This document shows positions 34,023-43,805 of a DNA stretch of 64,000 nucleotides, piece after piece (position 1 is the first letter of the stretch; each line of letters opens with the position of its first letter). The position numbers were made by a program, and so were the translations under genes. The notes below the pieces were generated by a model, which did not search any database, was not told the DNA's origin, and saw nothing but the letters and a program-made list of their open reading frames with translations. Where the stretch lies: NCBI RefSeq assembly GCF_029784155.1, contig NC_073693.1, positions 143,156,853 to 143,220,852 on the forward strand. Reading direction: 5' to 3'. Source of the DNA: Uranotaenia lowii. Lineage: Eukaryota; Arthropoda; Insecta; Diptera; Culicidae.

Positions 34023-35198
34023 CACGCTCGGCCATATTGAACCATTAATGCTTGAAAAATAACCATAATCGAAGTTTTGTGGGTTAAGTCATTTTATGAC
34101 TTTTCAGTGAAAACTCATAAAATGAGATTTGGAGGAGAACTTGGATTATGGTTATTTTTTAAACATGGTCGAAAAAGTGAAAATGAGCAGAAAATCAAGG
34201 ATTTTTTATTTTATTCGCTTAAACATGAAAGAATCAAAGGAAGATACCTTAATTGATGTATAATAACACAATTAAATTAGTGTTGTTTTTAAAAATGCTT
34301 TTATTGGACGGGTGCAAGTAATATTTCAAGTCGGTCACTTCCGGATGATCCGGTGTTGCTATCTCCCCGGTGACTGCACCCGATGCTGAGCACGTTTTTG
34401 CCTTCTTGTTCATCTTCTAGCAACTTTTAGGATGAGACAGACTTGCAGAATTAGAGGAAGCCCCTTATCATTCTTATCATCTGCAATAAAAAGATAAAAA
34501 AAATGATTTTATGGAATGTTCCATGGAAAAATGTAACTAAAATTGAAATATCAATAAAAAAGTAGCTAGCATTAACCTTACCTTTTGGAAGATTCCGTTC
34601 AAGTTCAAGCACCGTTTTCAAATAAACCGGGAGTCCCGTTTCGCCCCCGGTGCGCAGATGAAAAGCAACAGTTTCTTGAGAGGAACAGCAGTCGTCTTCT
34701 TTTGCACCACTATCTCGTTGGTGTTGCTGCTGGAATTTCCTGTTCCGAATCCTCTTGAATTCACGAACCGAACGGATCTGTGTTCATCATGATTGGAGAA
34801 AAACAATATTTTAAGGTTATCGACGAGGGATTTGGAGGATGTTCAAAATATAATTTTAAATTCTCTTCACTATTGTTCAATGCTTCAATTCAGTATATAC
34901 TTACCCGACGTATGATCCAATAATCCTCCGGGAGCTGTATAATGAACTAAAAAACTGTTAAACCCGACTAACAGCCATAAAAACAATCAACCGGACTGCG
35001 CGTCCAATAATCGCAACTTTTTTTCAAACAAATTGCGTTTGAAATTTAACCATTTTATAAGTTTACCGCCAGAACTTTAGAAATGCTTGAAATTCAACCG
35101 AACACTATGGTTGAATAATAACAATAATGGGAGTTCTATCGGAAAAATCATAAAATGGTTCAAAAAAAGTCGTTTATGGTTAAAAAAAAATGAGCGTG
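34023..35198 (-). mobile_element. CAC...GTG element E5 (1,176 bp), TG duplication
   Basis: The ends CACGCTC and GAGCGTG are flanked by TG (34021-34022, 35199-35200). Removing the element and one TG restores the RNase H reading frame. Motifs of the AACCATTTTATGA/ATAACCATAA kind recur in both orientations near both ends (34045-34160; 35040-35190). TG rather than TA as the duplication argues against Tc1/mariner. Confidence 0.75.
34410..34777 (-). CDS. Two-exon mini-gene in element E5, about 88 codons seen
   Basis: On the minus strand an acceptor (GAACACAG) opens exon 34777-34582. This is 65 codons without a stop: IRSVREFKRIRNRKFQQQHQ, then CSSQETVAFHLRTGGETGL and LKTVLELERNLPK. The donor GTAAGG and acceptor TTTATTGCAG lead to 34480-34410 (DDKNDKGLPLILQVCLIL) and a TGA; the phase agrees. 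AATAAA follows at 34305-34300. No start codon was fixed, so a further 5' exon is likely. It is charged and soluble-looking, with no recognised domain. Confidence 0.45.
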
Positions 35199-35960
35199 TG
35201 TGGTCATAAGACTGCATGTGCCATTTATGATGAAAGTAAGGATACAACTATGTGTTTTCGTTTAGCAAATTATAGTTCTGTGTTTAGTGCTGAACTTAGC
35301 GGAATTCTGAAAGTAACAGAAGAAGTTTTAAAAAATAATAAAGATAAAAACCTTTGTTTAACTGACTCATTGAGCTCTCTTAAAGCAATCAAAAACCCCT
35401 TTTCTAATCACTGCATAGTTAAAAAAATTTACCAAAATATTTTGAAAATCTCCAAGTCTTCAAAAATTCTCAAATTTTGTTTTGTGCCAAGCCACGTTGG
35501 AATAATAGGAAATGAGAAAGCGGATGTAGCAGCTAAGCAAGCAACTAATGAATCTATTTCACAAGATTCACAGACATCTTCAGATTTTAAAAACATAGAC
35601 AAATTTAGTTTCAAACAAACTTGGAATTATAATTGGATATCTACTACCGAAAACAAATACAGAGAAATTAGAGATTCAACTAAGAGATGGAGTTGTGTCG
35701 AAATGTTCAGAAGAAAAGATTCAGTAATTGCAATGTAAACCTTTCAGTCAGACATATTTTCAATGATTGTGAAAAATATGCATCACTTAGAGAAGAAAAT
35801 GATATTTCAGATATCATTTAAAACACACTTACATTTATATTTAAGATTTTATGTATTATATATGTATTTATGAGCACAATATTGTAAAAACAACGGCCTA
35901 AATAGCCTTTATTTGTGCTGATGGCCGACCAAATTAAACAAATAAATAAAATAAATAAAT

Positions 35961-37270
35961 AAATTTAAAAATATTATAGAGTACCGTCAAACGGGGCATC
36001 ATTCAACAGCTGGGTTTATATGCAACATTTGTATACCACAAAACTTATTTAATTTTTATGTTTATATAACGTTATAGATTTATCATTTAACGATAACAAA
36101 ATGATGGTGATACAGTTTCTCATATCGTGAGATAGTGCTCACATCGTGTTGGGTGCTCGTTATGCCCATATCTCCATAAGAATATGTCCAAGAACAGTCA
36201 ATTGATCTTTCATGTATTTCAATTTTGATTAATTTTTGCCAAGAGTTAGGGTCTCCTGAACAAAAGGATCATTTCTCATTTAGTCCAGGTTAAGTCTACT
36301 TTAACTAGAAAAATATATTTTTGTAATTTGTAATTTATCAACTTAAACGTAGCCTATCAGTTACAATGAACTATTAATTCAGGTTAAGGAAAACATATTT
36401 TTCTGGCTCCACGATGACGAAAACAAGAAAATGGGGTAAAGTTTTCCTATTCTCCTCTATAGTAGGGATACGTACTCTTTTTCGATCTAAAAATGAGCGT
36501 ACTCTTTTTTTTTTTAAATTTACTAAATGTACTCTTTTTTGGTGAAAGTAATTAAATGAAATTTTCCCATACATGTGAAATTATTTCTTTCTTCCGATAC
36601 ATGAAGATTGTATTAAATAAAAAAAAAACAAATTTTTATGCATTCGTTGAACAACACTTCATTTTTGTTTCTCTTGTTAATTGTTTGCTATATGATGGCT
36701 TCCTATGGCCAGGCTTGTAAGTGGTCACCATCGTTTGAATTTTTCCGGAGACAATCACCACACATCATTCGTGACAATCGTGGAGAGCGCAATCGTTTGA
36801 TCGGAGAGCAAAAAAATGTCAAATGAAATTTTGATCTTTGTGGTGGTTAGTCGTTCGACTTTCACCTCTCTTGCGTAGATGATCGAGATAATCATTCCAC
36901 ATTGTTCGACCAACACATCCAAACATCACCCGGCGCTGCAGAGTGGCGAATTTTTTTTCAACAGGAGGGAGTGAATAGAAAAGATTGCATTTGTTTATTG
37001 AGTCTGTAGGTTCTGCTGCGTGAAAGAGATAGGCGATGTCGTAAACTGTCGGGAATTATGGTCGTTTGACCATCAAATTATCCCTCTCGTGTACCAAGAC
37101 ACGAAATTTCGTTCGACAATCACACAAAGAAGAATGAATGTCGTTTCGTTTGATGGTAGTCGACTGTTCGGCAAGTTTTCGGTCGCATTCGTTTGATGGC
37201 ACGAACAATGAAACTGATAAAAGCAGGCTGTGCGACTGTCAGAGAAAATGTCGATGGTTCACAAGTCTGC
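35961..37270. other. Non-coding; no gene supported
   Basis: AT-rich. A phrase GAGTACCGTCAAACGGGGCATC at about 35982 looks like a TE end without a partner. An ORF at 36638-36826 has a hydrophobic N-terminus (SFLFLLLIVCYMMASYGQA) like a signal peptide, but the rest is unlike a conserved peptide. Confidence 0.4.
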
Positions 37271-37274
37271 CTAT

Positions 37275-37480
37275 GGCCGATGACATAGTGAATACGATGC
37301 GATGCGATGCGGCGAATGCGATTCAATGCGGTGAACCACATTGGATGAAAATGTATGTGAATCGCTTAAACCTGACAGGCCGATGACATAGTGAATACGA
37401 TGCGATGCGATGCGGTGAATGCGATTCAATGCGGTGAACCACATTTGATGAAAATGTATGTGAATCGCTTAAACCTGACA
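37275..37480. repeat. 103-bp tandem duplication, GATGCG-rich
   Basis: Two nearly identical 103-bp copies start at GGCCGATGACATAGTGAATA (37275 and 37378). The opening phrase recurs inverted at about 37561-37591 and again at 40031-40061. A 90-bp block (TTGTTCCGCCGCTCGAGTTC onward) is shared between 37500-37591 and 39973-40061. Confidence 0.75.
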
Positions 37481-38181
37481 TACTCAACGCGGCGAAGCAG
37501 ATGTCAATTTGTTCCGCCGCTCGAGTTCGCATAGGCTGCGTCCGTAAATTTTCCGCCAATTCGCATCGCATCGCACTCACTATGTCATCGGCCACATACT
37601 CAACGCGGCGAAGCAGATATTGCTGATCCACTCTTTTTTTCTATTTCTGCGATAGCTGATTTGGGCTCCCGTAGGGTACCACTGTAAAAAAAAATTACAG
37701 TATTCAAGAAAAAAATGAGCATTGTTCTACATAAGGATTATTTATCGACTGAAATTAAATCGGATGAACAAGCGGAAAACATTTAAAGATGATTTAACAA
37801 AAAGTTGTCAAACAAACATGTATACCAAATATTATTATCGGATTATCTATTGTTTATAAAATAAAAAATTGTGTTTGCCTTGAGCTTGGTCAATCAGCGG
37901 TCAAAATCACGGAAAAATGAATAATAAAAAAAAAACTGTTTGCGATGGGATCAATCAGTGGACAAATTCACGAAAAAAAAAAGCTGTAGTTGTTTAAATA
38001 AGTTTAGAGTTCGACGACACGGTAGCGATCATTCATTGAATGTTGGATTTCGTGCTATGTTTTGCAGTCGGAGTTATCCGTATAAAGTTTAACTGAAAAG
38101 CGGTTAGCGTGTAGAAAACCGACAGATTTTATACTGATTTGACAGATCGCACAAGTTTCGCAGTTATGAGTGTGCAGTCCA
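37481..38181. other. Non-coding between satellite block and RTE fragment
   Basis: Contains the inverted satellite block and a phrase ACTCAACGCGGCGAAGCAGA repeated at about 37483 and 37596. The rest is AT-rich with no gene seen. Confidence 0.4.
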
Positions 38182-38193
38182 ATTTTTTGCGAT

Positions 38194-38951
38194 TTATTTA
38201 TTTATTTACATAGTATTCCGTCTCACGACATAACTTGACGAACATAATTCCTAAAATTCACTCGGTTCATAGCAACCGTTCTCCAATTTCTCGGGCACCC
38301 TACGTTCGCCAGATCACGCTCCACTTGGTCTAACCACCTCGCTCGTTGCGCCCCCGCTCGTCTTGTTCCTACCGGATTCGTAGCGAACACCTGTTTTGCA
38401 GGACAGTCGTCCGGCATTCTCGCAACATGTCCAGCCCAGCGTATCCGGCCAGCTTTCACCACCTTCTGGATACTGGGTTCACCGTAGAGCCGCGCGAGCT
38501 CGTGGTTCATCCTTCGCCTCCACACTCCGTTCTCCTGTACGCCGCCAAAGATGGTTCTTAACACTCGTCGCTCGAATACTCCGAGTGTACGCAGGTCCTC
38601 CTCGAGCAATATCCATGTCTCGTGCCCGTAGAGAACAACCGGTCTAATAAGCGTCATATACAGGTTACACTTCGTACGAGGGCAAAGTCTTCTCGACCGC
38701 AGTTGCTTGTGGAGTCCATAGTAGGCACGACTTCCGCTGATAATTCGCCTCCGGATCTCACGGCTGGTGTCATTGTCTGCGGTCACCAGTGAGCCGAGAT
38801 AGACAAAGTCTTCGACTATCTCCAGCTCGTCGCCGTCGATCATGACCTTGTTATTACTGGACAAGCGGGTTCGGTCGGTCTCGGATCCGCAGGCCAGCAT
38901 GTACTTCGTCTTGGACGTATTAATCATCAACCCAATCCTTCCTGCTTCGCG
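38194..38951 (-). pseudogene. RTE-like LINE, 3' fragment, 12-bp duplication
   Basis: The minus-strand frame (38930-38223) covers the C-terminal part of the same reverse transcriptase as 1371-2663: NTSKTKYMLACGSETDRT, YLGSLVTADNDTSREI, and WRRRMNHELARLYGEPSIQ, RIRWAGHVARMPDDCPAKQ, ending RNYVRQVMS. It ends in a TAAATAAATAAA tail. The 12-bp repeat ATTTTTTGCGAT flanks it (38182-38193, 38952-38963), so the 5' truncation happened at insertion. It keeps the C-terminus that the first copy lost. It cannot be active, because the catalytic part is missing. Confidence 0.9.
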
Positions 38952-39254
38952 ATTTTTTGCGATGCGAATGGTATTATTTCCTATAATAGATCATTATCCG
39001 TACACAACTCCTTTTTTTAACTTCTCATATACGATTTGTTACATTTTAACGACAGCATAATTGAATTCGACCAGCATATAAAGTATCAAAGACGCATTTA
39101 TCGCATCAAAAATCTTCGTCATGCCAAATTCGTTAATTCTCAGGCTATGGAAAAATGTGTTTTCAATAGTGTTCAATATTTTTTGTTTTGTCTGGGATTT
39201 GAACGCTCGTAATTAATTCAATCTCAATGAATACTAAGAATAATAATATTTCAT

Positions 39255-39506
39255 CACAGAGAACAGACGTACAAGCTCGAACAAAAAATCTTCCAAAAAG
39301 TGTGTAAAATTTCAAATGCTGACATTCAAAAAATACGTTAGAAATTGACTTGAAATAGTGCCATCTATTGCGCCGTTCAAAAGTTACAAATCAAATTTTC
39401 AAGTGGCCAGTTTTCGAAAAGGCCCAGCCAAAAAACAAAAAAATTGTTATAAAAACAATCGTTGGAAATTTTACACATGGGCTAGCTTGTATGTCTGTTC
39501 TCTGTG
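39255..39506. mobile_element. 252-bp MITE, 7-bp duplication ATTTCAT
   Basis: The ends CACAGAGAACAGACGTACAA and the complement at 39487-39506 are flanked by ATTTCAT (39248-39254, 39507-39513). The interior contains ATCTATTGCGCCGTTCAA, shared with the next copy. Confidence 0.85.
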
Positions 39507-39554
39507 ATTTCATTCCGATGACTTCATGTTTTGTCCTCTCTTGCAAAATAATGA

Positions 39555-39815
39555 CACAGAAAACAGACGTACAAGCTCGAACAAAAAACCGTCAAAAAAG
39601 TGTGTAAAATTTCAAATGCTATCACCAAAAAAATACGTTAGAAACTGACTGCAAACAGTGTCATCTATTGCGCCGTTCAAGAGTTACAAATCAACTTTTA
39701 AGTGCCCAGTTTTCGAAAAGGCGTAATCGTAGCCAAAAAACAAAAATTAGTTCAAAAAGGGTGTTGGGATTTTTACACAAGTTTCGTGGGCTAGCTTGTA
39801 CGTCTGTTCTCTGTG
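39555..39815. mobile_element. 261-bp MITE, 7-bp duplication ATAATGA
   Basis: It is a second copy in the same orientation, 48 bp to the right. The ends CACAGAAAACAGACGTACAA and CTTGTACGTCTGTTCTCTGTG are flanked by ATAATGA (39548-39554, 39816-39822). Confidence 0.85.
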
Positions 39816-40062
39816 ATAATGATTTGAAGATTGATTCAAGAATTTACTTCTTAACTTTTCAATGAAATTAGTGAGTAAGAGTGAATTTTTTAACTGTGTT
39901 TACTGCTCCGGCTAGCCTACCGCACGGAAGGCTACCGTCGCTCGATTAGAAATTTTCCCAGTAACCGCAATATCAATTTGTTCCGCCGCTCGAGTTCGCG
40001 TAGGCTGCGTCCGTAAATTTTCCGCCAATTCGCATCGCATCGCACTCACTATGTCATCGGCC

Positions 40063-42104
40063 TATGGAAGAAACAACGCAGTGTTCCGAAAATCACTCAT
40101 TTTCAATGAATGTTTCTGATTGCACTTCGCACCTGAACGTACAGCGGTCGGGTTTCGCTACTGGACCTACCCGATCATCTATTGTTCAATTCATCGCTTA
40201 AATACAGATCACCTCGCACGATGCTTGCTGTCAAAACAGTGCAGCACCATCATCAAATTGGAATCTCACCAATTAGCAATGCATATGGCGAATCATGTTG
40301 GTCTTCGATCAGGAGTGAATGTATCAGGTAGTGAGTGAGTGATACATGAAGCCGATCATTAGCGCATTTTGTTTGATTTGATACAAAGCAAATTAATAAA
40401 TTTATTTGTTGTTATAACGTTTTTTAACATCAGTATGATCAAAATCAAATTGAAGTTATGTTTGTATGTGAGCGAAAGATGTTCACTTTCGCCGTGTTTT
40501 TCAATTTTGACAAGTTCTCTTACTAAACTATCGTCCGTCACGTTAAAACTACTGAGAATTTATGGTGTCCCGCACAACTGTTTGATTTTTCTTGTCCTGC
40601 AAAAAATAATTTAGAATTTCATTTAATTCATACAGATATTGAGTGAGCTACATTCAGAATGGATCAGTTTGTATCTCACTCATCTCCGATATGCGATGTT
40701 TGCTAAACCGATGATTCTGAATGATGCGACTCGGTTTGCATAGAGGATAGGAGCGCTGATCGAGATTGCATACCAGCCAGGCGAAGCAGTTGCGAGAGGC
40801 GCTATCCCATTATACAATCAGAATGTTTCCAACAGGAAACGCATCCTGAGTGTTTGTTTTGATTTATTTTCGGAACACTGGAACAACGAGTACATTCAAG
40901 ATTTCAATCTAGATTTTTCGTTCAAAGGTAGCGCCTTTGAGTATGCAAAGAACTCCCGGACAGAAGGCAATATGCATAACAACAACTTGCTTAAACGCAA
41001 AGTGCACAAATCAAAAGCGCACGAATCAGCAATATTTTTTTTTTTGAAGAGTGAAAAAAATACGCCCCTATAAATAACTCTTTTAAAAATGCAGTTTAAA
41101 GTTGGTAGAAAAAACTTTTTTTTGCGTTTTCCGCTAAAAATAAAAAACTTTGAATAATCCAAAAATACTGAACATTTGTCATGTTACTCACATATCTTGC
41201 TACAAATTGGCGGTATTTGAATGACCTAAAATATTATGATTTTGAATATACGGCTTTTGTCTTTACAATTTTAAAAATATTTCTCAATGTTCTCTTTTTA
41301 ACGTTGCAGGATCAGGAATTCCAAAATCAGAAGAATTTGAAAGGTTTAATTTGCTTATTTAAGGTTTCGGTTTAGAGTAGCTTTTGTTATCCAAGTTCTA
41401 TATTTTAAATGTTTTTTTTTTGTTTTTGTCCGAAATAGAACCAAATTTGGGAAAGTTGTTGTGATTTATGTCTCTGGGCGACAATGTTCGGAAAATCGCT
41501 CGAGAAAAGCAATCAGGATTCGTTTCTAAATAGAATACTTATACCTCCGAGTGATATGCACGTGTTAAAAGTATTCATTGAATATTTGTCGAACATCAAC
41601 ATTAACTTGATACAAGAAAATATAACATGCCCCATCGAAGGCTACCGTTGCTATTCGTCACGTGGCTAATCGACGGTGATCGACAAGCTTGTTGATACAT
41701 TTTGAGCGTCGCTCCCTCAACCATTCACGAACGTCTATCCTCGCATCATTGTTTATGATGTTCGTTTTTGATAGACGATCATGAATGTTTCAGAAGGGAA
41801 AATCTGAAGCAATACCAGGACCACATGTTTAAAAAAAGCCGTAGCACATGCTGGACAGTTCATTGCGGTTACATAGGCATGATTTTGTCCTTCTACGCAA
41901 AGCGAAAAATAAAAAATTATCTAAAAAAGCCTCCACAGATAGCTCAAAACTGATAGGCCTACCTACATATCAGTTATGATCCTAGAAGGTTGAAAGTCAT
42001 CAAGGAAGGAAATCATCATCGAGACGTTCGATACTGATGATCTGCGTCTTTCTTTACCACATCAAGTTTTGCAAAAGTGTTTCAAATAGAGAAGCGTCGT
42101 TGTC
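40063..42104. other. No confident gene; decayed sequence
   Basis: Several short ORFs occur (for example 41484-41669, MFGKSLEKSNQDSFLNRIL), without recognisable motifs. A decayed TE or gene is possible. Confidence 0.35.
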
Positions 42105-42268
42105 ATGCATGATTGTTTATATGATTTCGTTGGAGGAGGAAAAATGGACTGCTTTGATTTTTTGGCTCTGAATGTAGTCAAGCATGGCTCAGTGAAAATG
42201 ATTGATTTTCGGAACATTGCTGGGCGAATGAAAGGAAGTGACATCAAAAGATACTGGTTGTCCAAAAA
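42105..42268 (+). pseudogene. C-terminal ORF remnant interrupted by a retrocopy
   Basis: The frame runs MHDCLYDFVGGGKMDCFDF to VKMIDFRNIAGRMKGSDIKRYW. The retrocopy starts at 42270. The duplicated target at 43784-43805 continues the same frame for two more codons to a TGA/TAA region and an AATAAA (43808 on), so this was the 3' end of a gene or TE ORF. The family is unrecognised. Confidence 0.35.
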
Positions 42269-42269
42269 C

Positions 42270-43783
42270 TTTTTTTTTTTTTTTTTTTTTTTTTTATGGC
42301 GTTTAAATAGCTCGGGGAGCTGACGCTGGAAATGAAAATTAGAATAGTTTGGAGAAGAAAATTTAAAGTTTAGAGAAGGCAGCGTAGAATAGTAAGCGAT
42401 CTTGAGACGTTAGTTAAACCATCAAGCACTTCATTATATCCATGGAATATGGATAAAATGCAGTTCAAGATAATAAACCAACCCCTCCCGATACCAGTTG
42501 GAGGAAGGACAAGGGTGGGTTCGAGACTGGCCTCTACATACTCCCCAAGCATCTACATACTACGGTTTATAAGCGCATTGAAAATATTAAAAATAAAAAG
42601 GAAGGATCTCACCAAGTTACAGGACACCATCTTCAGCAGTTGATTTATGGTTAGATCCTTGGGCTGGCAACCATGTCATGCGAAAGCCAACGTCTGGGTC
42701 CCATGATGTTAGGGGCTGGCTTGAAGGTTCGCTCAACGTCATCATTGGACCAAATGATTTCTCGGTAGTACATTCCACGATACATGATAAGAAAACAGAA
42801 AAAAAGAAAAGAAAAAAAAAAAGAGAGAAAAAAGAGTTTTAGTTCATATCATCTATCAATATCTAAGAAGAAGCCTGGCTTAAACTCATAATAAACCGAG
42901 ATCAAATTAATAGTAGAAGTAAGCTACATTGTTCCTGTCATATCATAGAACCATACTATTTTACCAAAATATGGATGTGAGAGCCTGTTTGCTTTTTGAA
43001 GCAAGCCTATTTCAAACTAATAAAAATTCTAGCTCAAATTAATAGTAGAAGTAAGCTACCTTATTCCTATCACAACATCATCACAATCATGCGAATTCAC
43101 CAAAATATGGATATAATAGCCTATCTTACCGTTTGAGCATTGCCCTACACTACCTGCCTCACATAGTTGAATGCCTACTTTTGAATGAGATTTAAAAATT
43201 GCCAAAACTGTTTGCTTTAAACTATAATACTATCAAAACAACTCAGGTGACAGATCCGTTTCACAAACCTTAAACCACAAAATATCATTTCCATCCAATT
43301 AGCCCCCAGTGATTGAAAAAAGCTAGATTTAAGAATAAGCCATCGTAATTCATAAACCGCAAATACACATCCACTGGAGCATTGGGGAGGAATATGGTAT
43401 TTGAATATGTTAACCTACTCCTTTCTAACTTTCCAACTATTTGAATATATCTGAAGAGAGAGAAAAAAAAAACTCCACCTCCGAATGATCTGAAAAATAG
43501 AAAAGAACATTAAGAAAAATAGAAAATAACATTAAAATGACAATAAAAGGTCAAACAATCATTTCTGATCGGACCAGATTGACCATGTGATTGAGCTTTA
43601 GTTAAAAGCCGTGGGACCGACATCTAGGGGTTCCGTTTCACTTATGGTCGGAAGTGATCCGTTGATGCCTATAGCAACACTGAACTGTGATACTCTCACT
43701 ATTCTATATTTAATGTTGCTATACGTCAAGGTATACCCATTTATATCAAAGTGATATAAATGAGCACTCAATCACGCCCACGG
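42270..43783 (-). mobile_element. Poly(A) retrocopy of a non-coding-looking transcript, 22-bp duplication
   Basis: The left edge is a T-run of about 26 (42270-42295), the poly(A) tail of a minus-strand insertion. The 22-bp phrase AAGATACTGGTTGTCCAAAA.. occurs exactly at 42248-42269 and 43784-43805. This is the signature of LINE-mediated retroposition of a processed RNA. No reverse transcriptase or long ORF lies in the 1.5 kb. It may be a retrocopied lncRNA or UTR-rich mRNA, or the 3' part of a LINE. Confidence 0.8.
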
Positions 43784-43805
43784 AAGATACTGGTTGTCCA
43801 AAAAC

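Larger units (their letters stand above)
31817..35960 (+). pseudogene. Non-LTR retrotransposon 3' end with RNase H, split by two insertions
   Basis: The retained LINE pieces are about 31817-31833, 34000-34022 and 35199-35960. When E3 (31834-33999) and E5 (34023-35198) are removed, each with one 2-bp duplication, the frame reads DMYYSDGSQ, then CGHKTACAIYDE. This restores the first RNase H motif (YSDGS). Downstream are FSAELSGIL, LTDSLSSLKAIKN and FVPSHVGIIGNEKADVAAK, the other RNase H motifs of I/LOA/Jockey-type LINEs. The ORF ends at 35738. The 3' end is a TAAA-type tail (35938-35960). The 5' part is missing. Not functional. Confidence 0.85.

Noticed and set aside
36638..36826. Small ORF with a signal-peptide-like N-terminus
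   Set aside because: The hydrophobic start is suggestive, but there is no conserved mature peptide, no promoter or splice evidence, and the sequence runs into a repeat-like region.
37275..37480. CRISPR-like array
   Set aside because: Only two 103-bp copies, no alternating spacers, and a eukaryotic context.
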